Part shown: in pieces, positions 25,831-35,687 of the stretch | Position numbering within the stretch: position 1 is the first letter of the stretch | Layout of the letters: each line of letters begins with the position of its first letter | Source: DCFW01 sp963790715 | Lineage (GTDB): Bacteria; Bacteroidota; Bacteroidia; Bacteroidales; Bacteroidaceae | Assembly: GCA_963790715.1 (NCBI GenBank) | Contig: CAWBPN010000018.1 | Span: 186,001 to 250,000, forward strand | Direction: 5' to 3' | DNA length: 64,000 nt | Notes under the pieces: generated by a model | What the model saw: the letters and a program-made list of their open reading frames with translations, nothing else | Database searches by the model: none | Told to the model about the DNA's origin: nothing | Made by a program: the position numbers and the translations under genes

Positions 25831-28025
25831 ATGGAACCAAACAAGGTTATCTCAAGTTACAAAGATATTATCAGTATCTTGGATAGGAAATTATTAAGTA
25901 AAGCCATTGAACGACTCAAGACTTTAGCTGATGAACTTTCCGTCGGACGACATAAAACTCGACCTCAATGAACTTGAGGCCAATTATGCAACCATGCTCA
26001 ACTTTTTAAACAATGGCATAATAGACCCGGAGCGTGAAAAAGTTCATACCGGACTAATAAACAAAGCATACGTTTTAGCCGATAAGGTTCGCATAAGCTT
26101 ACTAACCCTTTATTCAAATAATTTTTACTTCGAATGCAAGCGCAGGTTCGATTACGATTACTCACAAACATTCGACAGCTTATATGATATATTGAAGCGT
26201 TCGCATTCAAAGCTCGATAATCATAAAGACATCAATTTTAACTACGTCTCTTGAGGATTGCCAAGAGCACGAAGAGACGCTCGAAAATTTATTCAACAGA
26301 GTATGGTTGAAAGATTTTTGGAGAGTTGAAGATTACGAAAATATAACCCGCTTATTCTCCGATGACAACATTTTGCTTGTTGACAAAGCATCTATTATCG
26401 GAGCTACACTGCTATCGCTTTTTGAACATTTTGACGAGAAAAAGATGCTGTTCCTTTTTGATGCATACGGCAGCGATGAAATGCAACTCAGCCAAAGGGC
26501 TATAGTATGCATTGCGTTGGTAATAGCCAACTTCCCTGAAAAGATACTTCAATTTCCCGAAGTCAATTCACGATTAAAATTATACAAGGATGATGCTACT
26601 TTCGTAAGCAATTTGGTAATTGTACAAAAACAACTAATTACCACTTGGGAAACCGAAAAGATAACCAAGAAAATGAAAGAAGATATTATCCCCTCTATCA
26701 CACGTTTTGCACAAAGAAACAACATACCTTCCAATGACATCATTAGTCCGACGGCAATGGAGGATATAAATCCAGAATGGAACGATTGGATGCATAAAAG
26801 CGGCATGCACGACAAGCTACGCGAACTGGGCGACATGCAACAGGAAGGTGCGGACATATATATGATAACATTTTCACAACTAAAGACATATCCGTTCTTT
26901 GCGAAACTTTTCAATTGGTTCATGCCGTTCACCGATTCCAATTCACGAATAGTAATGACATTTGACAATAATCCTGAACAAAGGAGCGATGCTTTCAGAG
27001 CGATTCTTGATGCAGATATATTTTGCGACAGCGACAAATATTCTTTCAGTTTCTTGATGTCACACCTACCTGCCGGTCAAAGAGAGTCGATATTCCCACA
27101 ACTGGGAGAAGCAGGAAAGGAGCAAATAGAAAGCAGCAAATCATATGATTCGGGGAAACGTAAAAAGATATATTGCAGATCATTTATCAGAGACTTGTAC
27201 CGCTTCTATAATTTATTTTATCGCCGCAACGATTTTGAGAATCCGTTCAAACATATTGAGCTTTATAAAGCCAAACCGTTGAGAGATATATTCATGTCAA
27301 GGGATATACTAATGCCCATTGCCGATTATCTTATTCGCAACGAGCATTACGACAAAGCTACTTACCCGTTGTCAATGTTAGACGGTAAGGATAAAGAAGA
27401 TGCATTGGAGATTTTGCAAAAATTGGGATTATGCAACCAAAAGCAAATGGAACTCAATAGCGCCACAAAATACTACATAAGGGCATTGAACATAGCACCT
27501 AACAATATTTGGACAAACCACCATATTGCAAACCTGTACAGGACTTTCATGTTGCACAAAGAGGCTTTGCCTTACTACAAAAAAGTTGAAGAAGCAAAAC
27601 CTAACAGCATTCCGCTTATTCGCGAACTTGCAGATTGCCTCATGGAGACAGGTGAAAAGGAAAAAGCGCTTAACTATTACTACAAAGTGGAATACCTTGA
27701 AAATGACAATGTAACGATACGTACGCTTGTCGATATTACAGAGACTTCACTTATATGCGGAAAAGTTGAACAAGCACAAACATATATCAACAAGGTACTT
27801 GATAAAGACAAATCATACAAGAGTTATATGCTTGCCGGACACGTTTATTGGATTAAAAGTGATCTTAAAACGGCTTTTGAGTTCTATCACCAAAGCAAGG
27901 CTACTTATAACGGTGAAAAAGATTTCAACGAGGCGTTTTATAATAGTGCCATTCCATTACTTCTTGCCGATATAATGAGCGAAAACGATGTCAGCATAAT
28001 ATGTGATGTGCTTTACACAATATAA
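25831..28025 (+). pseudogene. Tetratricopeptide-repeat protein with two frameshifts
   Basis: Three frames together give about 731 residues. The first starts at 25831 (MEPNKVISSYKDIISILDRK). An extra base near 25942 changes to DIKLDLNELEANYATMLNFL, and another near 26250 changes to LEDCQEHEETLENLFNRVW. The long third piece (about 570 residues) has helical pairs and clear TPR units near residues 370-500, e.g. ATKYYIRALNIAPNNIWTNH and HKEALPYYKKVEEAKPNSI. No enzyme motif is seen; it is probably a scaffold. The nuclease-helicase gene starts three bases after its stop, so they form one operon. The N-terminal breaks would stop translation of the main part if real. Confidence 0.8.
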
Positions 28026-28028
28026 CAA

Positions 28029-31000
28029 ATGTGCGTTATGGCAGATGTGTCATATATGAGCAATGCAAATCTTTATTTCCAAGATATTCAGGCAATAGCC
28101 TCAGATACAACAACAAGTACCGAGGCTGTTTACAAAGAGCTATACCGCATTCTCAACATAGTGCTTAAAGAATGCACAAGCAATTGCGGAATGGAATTCT
28201 CAGGTCCTTTCCCACGATTGGTGTTTCTGTGCCATAAATACCACATATCCGAAACCGATTACATACGCCTCAATACTTTCAGATGCAGGTGCCGTTACTT
28301 GAACGATACGGATGTTTCATCATTGGCAGACGAACGCCCCTATGACACAAAAGTATTGGCAGAGTTCATATCCAAATTGTACTCCGTGAACGTACCGGAT
28401 GGATTGGCAAAGTTGTTGCCGGTTTCTTTCCACCCTTACAATAAGCAAGAAGCGCCAACTACATACGGTAAATTACGTGTATGCGTGGATAAATGGGACG
28501 AACAATATATATACGCACACGTAGAAAACCATGAATTAGGCGATATAAAAATAGATTACAATGCTGACAATATCGGTATCGGCGAGCGTAATTATTTGAT
28601 AAAACTGCTCAAAAAAAGCTCACAGCTCAATCTTATCAGGCCTGTTTTAGAAGATGACGTGCTAAAGCCGCAACTTATCATTTATGAACCGGATTATCTT
28701 ATTGACGTTACATCAATTGCAGGTTGCTTTGAAAACTACGGCCACAGTCCGCTCAACTATTTAATAAAAAAAATATCACCGTCGCCCAACTCATCTGCAA
28801 TATTGTTAGGTAATCTTGCAAGCCGTTTTCTAGACGAACTTATAAACGACAGGAACATGCCGACTTATAAAGAGTGTGTCCGGCATTTCTTTCATGACAA
28901 TGCCTTGGAATTGGCTTCATGTCCCGATATAAAAAGCACGTTCCATGCCGATGCCAGAAAACAATTCGACAATCTTGCCCACATGTTGGAATATCAATTC
29001 CGCGAAATTGAAGATTTGAGAAGGAATGAAATCATTCTTGAGCCGTCGTTCCTATGCGAGACATTAGGCATACAGGCACGTATCGACTTGCTTCAACAAG
29101 ACATGCATGTGCTCATGGAACAAAAATCGGGTAAACGAGCTTTCACCGGCGGACATATTGAAAGCCATTACATACAAATGCTTCTTTATTTAGCTCTGAT
29201 ACATTACGGCTATGGACTGCACAACGACAATATTTCGTGTTTCCTTTTATATTCAAAATATGCCGACGGACTGATAAAAGAAGGACCTGCACCCAGACTG
29301 TTATTCGAGGCACTAAAACTTCGCAATCGCATAGTTTGCTACGAACTGACTTTCGGAGAAAGGCCGGTTGATAAACTATTTGAGCACCTGACACCGGAAG
29401 CGGTTAATGAAAAGCACGTCAACAACACACTGTGGGCACGTTATCAACAACCCAAGCTTCAAGCCCTGTTAGCTCCCATGCATCAAAGCCCACAAATAGA
29501 AAAAGCATACTTCTTCCGTTTTTATCGTTTTATACAAAAAGAACAGATACTATCAAAAATAGGTACTTCATCAAAGGACGCCGACGGTTTTGCCGCCACA
29601 TGGAATGCCACTTTGGACGAGAAACAACAAACAGGCAATATCTTTTGCAATTTGCAAATAACCGACAAAAAGCGCAAAGACGATAACAGTGGATTCAGTT
29701 TAATCACGCTAAGGGTACCTGAGCAATGCTATGATTTCTTACCTAATTTCCGCACAGGCGACATAGTCCTTCTTTATCCGTATAACATAAATGAAGAGCC
29801 GAATGCCCTTAAAACAATGGTACTGCGCGGCAGCATCGACAGGATCTCACCAAACGAAATATGCGTCAAGTTACGTGCCCCGCAAAGTAACGAACGGGCG
29901 TTTGCCACCACCGACCGTCAGCGTTGGGCTATAGAACACGATTATATGGAATCGTCATTCAACGGACTTTATCAATCACTATATTCATTATTCACTGCTA
30001 ATGCAGACCGACGCGACTGGATACTAAACAGGAAACAGCCTCGTTATCACTCAAACGCCAAATTGATAGGCGATTACGGAGAATTCAACGAAATGGTTCT
30101 CAAAGCAAAATCCGCCGACGATTATTTCCTGTTAATAGGCCCCCCGGGAACAGGCAAAACGTCGTTCGGGCTTATCAGTATATTGCAGGAGGCTATGGCA
30201 GAAGGCAAAGAATCCGCGTCTCCAAACAACATATTATTATCGGCATATACCAATCGCGCAGTAGACGAAATTTGCAGTAAACTCGACAAACATCACATTG
30301 ATTATATTCGCATAGGTATGGAACAATCATGCGATGAAGCATACCATTCCCACCTGTTTAAAAGGTTAACACGCAATTGTGATAATGTAAGTGACATTCA
30401 GGCACTTATAGCCGACGCGCATATTATAGTAGGTACGGTCACAACGCTCACTACGCACAGCCGGTTGTTTACACTAAAACATTTCAATCTCGCTATTATC
30501 GACGAAGCTTCGCAAATACTGGAGCCTCAAATGATGGGACTGCTCTGTGCCAAACATGGTGAAGCAAATGCTATAGACAAATTCGTATTTATCGGCGATT
30601 ACAAGCAATTACCTGCCGTTGTGCTGCAGACGGAAGAAGAATCGCGTATCGACAATTCAGACCTGCATTCAATAGGCTTGACCAACTGCCGCTATTCTCT
30701 CTTTGAGCGACTAATCACAATTCAACATGGTGATGAACACTGCCAATACATGCTTTGCAAGCAAGGGCGAATGCATCCTGAGATATCGGTATTTGTCAAC
30801 AAAGCGTTCTATAATCTCAAACTGCGCCCGGTTCCTGTAGAACACCAAAATAAACCGCTCGCATTCGCCCGTCATGACGCCGATAGTCCGGCACAAAATC
30901 TGTTAGCAACCAACCGTGTTGCATTCATAGCCACAAAAAACGATGGACGCAATTTATCAATAAAAGTAAATGCATCCGAAGCGCACATAATCACTTCAAT

Positions 31001-31415
31001 AGCTTACGGAGCGTGGCAACTATACATGATGAACGGCAAGCCGTTCATTCCCGAACGGACTTTAGGCATAATAGTACCGTATCGCAACCAGATAGCAATG
31101 ATACGCAAAGAACTGTCAATACTTAAAATAGATGACCTGCTGAAAATTACTATCGACACTGTTGAACGTTTTCAAGGAAGTGAACGTGATATCATCGTCT
31201 ATGGCTTTACCGTAAACAGATTATATCAACTTGATTTTCTGACAAACAACACTATAACAGAAAACAATCAATTAATTGATAAAAAGCTCAACGTGGTGCT
31301 CACACGTGCAAGAGAACAAACAATATTGGTGGGTGATCCTGAAATACTGTCACACAATACTTTGTTTAAATCACTAATAGAATATCTACGCAGCAACGGT
31401 TCTTACTTTAAATAA
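28029..31415 (+). CDS. Large nuclease-helicase: PD-(D/E)XK domain plus superfamily 1 Dna2/Nam7-like helicase
   Basis: The 1128-residue protein has two catalytic parts. Around residues 335-375, CETLGIQARIDLL followed by VLMEQKSGKRAFTGG gives the D...ExK spacing of a RecB/Cas4-type nuclease. From about 690 to 1120 is an SF1 helicase of the Dna2/Nam7/UPF1 type: Walker A GPPGTGKTSFG (about 702), SAYTNRAVDEI, Walker B IIDEASQILEPQ (about 822), GDYKQLPAV, QGRMHPEISVF, TVERFQGSERD and VVLTRAREQTILVG at the end. It likely processes branched or damaged DNA; a defence role is possible but not shown. It is cotranscribed with the TPR gene. An alternative start is at 28038. Confidence 0.88.
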   Translation: MCVMADVSYMSNANLYFQDIQAIASDTTTSTEAVYKELYRILNIVLKECTSNCGMEFSGPFPRLVFLCHKYHISETDYIRLNTFRCRCRYLNDTDVSSLADERPYDTKVLAEFISKLYSVNVPDGLAKLLPVSFHPYNKQEAPTTYGKLRVCVDKWDEQYIYAHVENHELGDIKIDYNADNIGIGERNYLIKLLKKSSQLNLIRPVLEDDVLKPQLIIYEPDYLIDVTSIAGCFENYGHSPLNYLIKKISPSPNSSAILLGNLASRFLDELINDRNMPTYKECVRHFFHDNALELASCPDIKSTFHADARKQFDNLAHMLEYQFREIEDLRRNEIILEPSFLCETLGIQARIDLLQQDMHVLMEQKSGKRAFTGGHIESHYIQMLLYLALIHYGYGLHNDNISCFLLYSKYADGLIKEGPAPRLLFEALKLRNRIVCYELTFGERPVDKLFEHLTPEAVNEKHVNNTLWARYQQPKLQALLAPMHQSPQIEKAYFFRFYRFIQKEQILSKIGTSSKDADGFAATWNATLDEKQQTGNIFCNLQITDKKRKDDNSGFSLITLRVPEQCYDFLPNFRTGDIVLLYPYNINEEPNALKTMVLRGSIDRISPNEICVKLRAPQSNERAFATTDRQRWAIEHDYMESSFNGLYQSLYSLFTANADRRDWILNRKQPRYHSNAKLIGDYGEFNEMVLKAKSADDYFLLIGPPGTGKTSFGLISILQEAMAEGKESASPNNILLSAYTNRAVDEICSKLDKHHIDYIRIGMEQSCDEAYHSHLFKRLTRNCDNVSDIQALIADAHIIVGTVTTLTTHSRLFTLKHFNLAIIDEASQILEPQMMGLLCAKHGEANAIDKFVFIGDYKQLPAVVLQTEEESRIDNSDLHSIGLTNCRYSLFERLITIQHGDEHCQYMLCKQGRMHPEISVFVNKAFYNLKLRPVPVEHQNKPLAFARHDADSPAQNLLATNRVAFIATKNDGRNLSIKVNASEAHIITSIAYGAWQLYMMNGKPFIPERTLGIIVPYRNQIAMIRKELSILKIDDLLKITIDTVERFQGSERDIIVYGFTVNRLYQLDFLTNNTITENNQLIDKKLNVVLTRAREQTILVGDPEILSHNTLFKSLIEYLRSNGSYFK

Positions 31416-31448
31416 ATTATACATTATGGCTATTTGCAGATATTTATG

Positions 31449-31456
31449 TATATTTG
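31449..31456 (+). promoter_or_regulatory. -7 element TATATTTG ahead of the XRE remnant
   Basis: TATATTTG matches TAnnTTTG, 26 bases before the XRE-like ATG at 31482. It marks the start of a transcription unit separate from the helicase. Confidence 0.5.
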
Positions 31457-31481
31457 CCAAGTATCGTCAATAAGAAAGCTT

Positions 31482-31625
31482 ATGATATTCACAAATAAAA
31501 TCAAACAACGCAGAAAAAAATGCCAAATGCTCCAACAGCAATTGGCAGCATCTTTAAACATTGACTTGACAACCTATTGCAAAATAGGGAACATTGCAAA
31601 AGGATTAATTGTGATTATAAAATGA
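31482..31625 (+). pseudogene. Truncated XRE-family helix-turn-helix regulator
   Basis: From the ATG at 31482 the frame gives FTNKIKQRRKKCQMLQQQLA followed by ASLNIDLTTYCKI, the helix-turn-helix of small XRE regulators common beside restriction-modification or defence genes in Bacteroidota. Those are normally about 100 residues; this one stops after 47. Near 31588 a missing G would restore KIGEHCKR-type residues, but that frame also ends soon. It is either decayed or a minimal DNA-binding fragment, in front of the PHP-ATPase gene. Confidence 0.6.
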
Positions 31626-31649
31626 AAGTGATTTAAAAAATATTTGGTT

Positions 31650-34246
31650 ATGGATACAAGCACCCTATTTCAAAATGGTTCAGTTTGGTTACGTGCAGAT
31701 TTCCATCTACATACGAAAGCAGACAAAGAGTTTCTTTACAACGGAAAAGACAATGATTTTGTTAGTCTGTATGTTAACAAACTTGTAGAACAAGAAATTC
31801 ATATTGGTGTAATAACCAATCACAACAAATTTGACAAAGGAGAATTTATCGCAATAAAAAAACAAGCATTAGAGCAAGGGATAGGATTATTTCCTGGCGT
31901 CGAATTTTCTTTAAAAGAAGGTATTCATATCCTTATCGTATTTGACGATAGTTGGTATAAAGGTAACACTGATGATATTAATGAATTCTTGAAAGCTGCT
32001 TTTTACGGAATACACAATTTTGATGTACCACCTTATCCAAATTCTACGTGTGATTTGGAAGAGACTGTCAAAAAACTGGATAAAATAGGACATAATTATT
32101 TTATCGTTTTAGCTCACGTAGATGCAACAAACGGATTAAATGCTGTACTACAAGGACGAACACGAGACGCTTTTATTCAACACGATTCTTTTAATAAAGT
32201 ATTGGCAATCCAAAAAAGTGGGAATAAAGAAAAATATGATTCTTTATGCCAACTTGCAGGTAGGGAAATAGCTTGTGTTGAAGGTTCTGATAATGCCCAG
32301 AAAGGAATAGACGGCATAGGAGAAGGCAGAATAACATATCTTAAAATAGGTGATTATAATTTTGAAGCACTTCAGTATGCACTCGTTGACCATAAAAATC
32401 GTATATTTCCAAAAGATAAACCAAAAACTTATAATTCTTATATAAAATCAATTGCATTTCAAGGTGGACTATTAAATGATAAGAAAGTTTATTTTTCGCC
32501 TGGATTAAATAATCTTATCGGAATCAGAGGAAGTGGAAAATCTTCTATTTTAGAGATCTTGCGTTATGCACTCAATATACCTTTAGGTTCTCAGGCTATT
32601 GATTCCGATTATAAGAATGATTTAGTTACTTATGTTTTGAAAAGTGGAGGAAAGGTCATAGTAGAAATAGTAAACAGACATAATGAAACGTACAAGGTTG
32701 AAAGAATTTATGGTCAGCAGGAAGACATATATAAAAATGGAGTTTTGCAACAAGGAATAACCTTAGATGCAATTCTGCAACGTCCGGTTTATTTTGGGCA
32801 AAAGGATTTGTCAAATAAAAATTCCGATTCTGAAAACGACTTAGTTAATAAACTAATCGGAGGAAAGTTGAATGATGTAAAGAAAAGAATTGATATTCAA
32901 AAGAAAGAAGTACAAAAGATTGTTTATGCGCTAAAAGAATATGAAAATCTTATCTCAATTAAAAACAGAAAACGAAATAATCAAGAACAATGCTGAACAT
33001 AAGTTGAAACTTTTTGAAGAAAATGGTATCTCAGAAAAGTTGCAGAAACAAACTAATTTTGAGTCAGACATCAATAAAGTAACTAATTATATATCGGGAT
33101 TAAACAATTATATTTCCGATTTACAGTCAACTAAATCAAAACTATGAATATCTGACAAAACCGGTTATGCTTTCAGAAACAAATGAAGAAACAACTCAAA
33201 CACTCCTTAAACAACAAGAGCAATTGAAAGAAGAGTTTGAAAAATTAAGATCTATTTTGGCGAACTCTCGAAAAGAGTAAGGATGCTTTCTCTCAATTTT
33301 AGAGCAATTGAAAACTAAAAAAGAAGCATTGAAAGAAGAGTTTGCCCAAATAAAAAGAGAAATTAATATTCCTGATTTAAACCCGGATGATTTTATCAAA
33401 ATTAATAGAGAGTTAGAAACGTCTAAATTAAAATTGATTGAGATTAATAAATCTGAGACAAAGAGAAAAGACTTACACGAGAACTTATTGTCAGCATGTG
33501 TCAAGTTGGACACATTATGGTATGAAGAATTTACAATTTTGCAACATGAGGTTGAAAAAATAAATAATAGCGGGACTAAACTTTCTATTGAAATCAGTTA
33601 TAAGGATAGAAAAGACAAACTATTGACTAAAATTCATGAACTGTGCAAAGGCACAGGAATTAGAAGTAGTAGTTTTGATTCTATTATTGCCGGTTATGCT
33701 GATTTTATAGATATGTGGAAAAATAATTTTTCTAAACTGGCGGATATCTTAAATGAAAACCAAGTGCTTGAATTTAAAAAGAGATTTTCTCAAAACATTT
33801 ACGATGTATTAACCTATAAAGTTGAGAATAGATTAACTATCAAGTTTGAAGGGAAACCTCTTAAGGATCATTCTTTGGGGCAAAGGGCATCCGCTCTGAT
33901 TCTATTTCTTTTAACTCAAAAAGAAAATGATATTCTAATTATTGACCAACCGGAAGATGATTTGGATAACCAAACTATTTATCAAGATGTTATACACGAA
34001 ATCAAAAAATTAAAAGGAGAAATGCAATTTATATTCGCTACACATAATGCAAATATCCCTGTTTTGGGTGATAGTGAAATGTTAATTGCATGTGAATATA
34101 TTGACGGTAAAGAAATAAAATTAGAAAAAGGCAGCATTGACTGCCCGCCTATTCAGAAAAAAATTATAAACATTATGGAAGGTGGTAAAGAGGCATTTAA
34201 TATTAGACGAAATATATATAAAATATGGGAGGATACAAATTTATGA
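31650..34246 (+). pseudogene. PHP-domain + AAA/SMC-like ATPase (TrlF-like), with about four frameshifts
   Basis: The N-terminal 260 residues form a PHP phosphoesterase domain: DFHLHTKADKEF, ITNHNKF, FPGVEFSLKEGIHIL and VLAHVDATNG. An SMC-like ATPase follows: Walker A GIRGSGKSSILEILRYAL and YFGQKDLSNKNSDSEN, then a coiled-coil arm, and at the end LGQRASALILFLLTQ (signature), DILIIDQPEDDLDNQTIY (Walker B) and FATHNANIPVLGDSEM. Domain order matches proteins NCBI names TrlF-family AAA-like ATPase. The coiled coil is broken near 32955, 33135, 33262 and 33298, with frames 0 to 1 to 2 and a short excursion. Both ends are conserved. The next gene starts inside its stop (ATGA), which suggests a functional pair, possibly antiviral. 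Confidence 0.8.
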
Positions 34247-35415
34247 ATACAGTTGAATTATTAGATATAATTAGCACCGGTGAAACCAGCAAAGTACAAT
34301 TCAAAGAACTTCTTCCAAATAGAGATAGCGTTGCTCAAGAAATAGTCGCAATGTCTAATTCCCTAGGTGGCGCAATACTGATAGGAATAAAGGATGTTAC
34401 GGGCGAAATCGTAGGGCTATCTGCAGAACAGGTAGAAGACTATGATAAAGTAATTTCTCAAATAGCAGACAACATAAAGCCTATTGTTTACATAACCACC
34501 GAGGTCATAAAAGTTGATAAGGATGGATTAATAAAAAATGTCTTAGTTGTAAATATCTCGGAAGGTATTAACAAACCTTATAAAACAGCTAAAGGAGAGT
34601 TCTACGTAAAACAAGGTTCAAACAAACGGTTATTGACAGATAATTCTGAAATAATGAGGCTCTTTCAACAAAGCAGTAATTTATTAGCAGATGAAATGGA
34701 AGTATACGATACAACTATAGATGATATTGACGAAAGATTATTTGCTGATTATTTCAAAAAAGAATTTAAAGTTTCCTATCAAGAAAAAGGATTGAGCTAT
34801 GAAGAAGCGTTAAGAGCAAAACGAGTTTTACGAAATGAAAAAGTTTCTCTTGCCGGTTTATTATTTTTCGGTAAAGACCCACAAAACATTAAACCAGCAT
34901 TTACAATAAAAACGGTTTATTATTTTGGAAATGATATAGCTGGTAATTCTTATCGCAATAAACCTCAAGATTTGAAGGGTACTATCCCTGAATTATTTGA
35001 ACAAAGTATGAACTTCTTGCGAAGCAATTTACGGCATACACAACAAGGGCAAAATTTTAATTCAACTGGAATCTTGGAAATATCAGAGATTGTTTTGACT
35101 GAGTTGTTACAAAATGCATTGATACACCGTGATTACTTTAAAAATGCGCCGATAAAAATAATGATATTTGATAATAGAGTAGAAATTGTCAGTCCTGGGA
35201 AATTACCAAATAGTTTAACAATCGAGGATATTAAATATGGGAATACAGTTATACGTAATAATCAGATAGCTATGCTTGCTACTCACACACTTCCATATAG
35301 TGGCTTGGGGTCAGGAATAAAAAGAGCATTAAAAAAGCAACCAAATATTGAGTTGATAAATGATGTCGAAGGTGAACAATTCACCGTAAAAATACCACGA
35401 GTTCAACAAGAATAA
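34243..35415 (+). CDS. ATP-binding protein with AlbA_2/Schlafen-like domain
   Basis: The ATG at 34243 overlaps the preceding stop (ATGA) and gives MNTVELLDIISTGETSKVQFKE split at the AlbA_2 start; an upstream ATG at 34225 is less likely. Residues about 10-125 form the AlbA_2 nucleic-acid-binding domain (VAMSNSLGGAILIGIKDVTG, YVKQGSNKRLL). The C-terminal part, about 260-385, has a GHKL-type ATP-binding region: EISEIVLTELLQNALIHRDY (N-box) and GSGIKRALKK. Family members are called putative transcriptional regulators (COG2865), and relatives occur in defence islands. With the PHP-ATPase it forms the core of an accessory cassette. It is intact, about 390 residues. Confidence 0.83.
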   Translation: MNTVELLDIISTGETSKVQFKELLPNRDSVAQEIVAMSNSLGGAILIGIKDVTGEIVGLSAEQVEDYDKVISQIADNIKPIVYITTEVIKVDKDGLIKNVLVVNISEGINKPYKTAKGEFYVKQGSNKRLLTDNSEIMRLFQQSSNLLADEMEVYDTTIDDIDERLFADYFKKEFKVSYQEKGLSYEEALRAKRVLRNEKVSLAGLLFFGKDPQNIKPAFTIKTVYYFGNDIAGNSYRNKPQDLKGTIPELFEQSMNFLRSNLRHTQQGQNFNSTGILEISEIVLTELLQNALIHRDYFKNAPIKIMIFDNRVEIVSPGKLPNSLTIEDIKYGNTVIRNNQIAMLATHTLPYSGLGSGIKRALKKQPNIELINDVEGEQFTVKIPRVQQE

Positions 35416-35427
35416 TACAATAAAGCA

Positions 35428-35456
35428 CAAAAAAACGAAGATCGTTATGACCTTCG
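35428..35456 (-). terminator. Terminator of the first tRNA-Asp
   Basis: On the minus strand CGAAGGTC pairs with GATCTTCG (one G-U pair) around GATAAC-like loop sequence, and seven T residues follow. It lies 18 bases after the tRNA. Confidence 0.75.
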
Positions 35457-35473
35457 CTAATCTTATTTTTCTG

Positions 35474-35547
35474 CGGTGCGTATGGGACTCGGACCCATGA
35501 CCCCATGCGTGACAGGCATGTATTCTAACCAGCTGAACTAACGCACC
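35474..35547 (-). tRNA. tRNA-Asp (anticodon GTC), copy 1
   Basis: The minus strand folds as a cloverleaf: acceptor GGTGCGT with ACGCACC, D arm with AGCTGGTTA, anticodon stem CATGC/GCATG around CTGTCAC (anticodon GTC), and T arm ATGGG/CCCAT with TCCGAGT. The discriminator base is G, as expected for tRNA-Asp. No CCA is encoded. It is identical over all 74 bases to the copy at 55929-56002. Confidence 0.97.
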
Positions 35548-35575
35548 GTGGTTACCATCTTTTCGATAGCGGGTG

Positions 35576-35607
35576 CAAAGGTAGAATATCTTCTTATAAT
35601 CTGCAAA
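35576..35607 (-). promoter_or_regulatory. Promoter of tRNA-Asp copy 1
   Basis: On the minus strand TTTG (35604-35607) and TACCTTTG (35576-35583) are 20 bases apart, which fits the Bacteroidota -33/-7 spacing. It lies 28 bases before the tRNA. Confidence 0.7.
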
Positions 35608-35687
35608 TATTTTACTGATTTTTTATTGCAATATTTCATTTGTCAAAATACATCACTACTTTTCAATTAAAGCTATCATTACTACAT

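Noticed and set aside
32941..33147. Separate small gene of 68 residues
   Set aside because: It is a frame-shifted slice of the coiled coil of the PHP-ATPase; heptad pattern continues on both sides.
35415..35687. attL/attR of an integrated element at tRNA-Asp
   Set aside because: The tRNA is complete and no partial copy of its 3' end or integrase gene was found; only the full second copy at 55929 exists.
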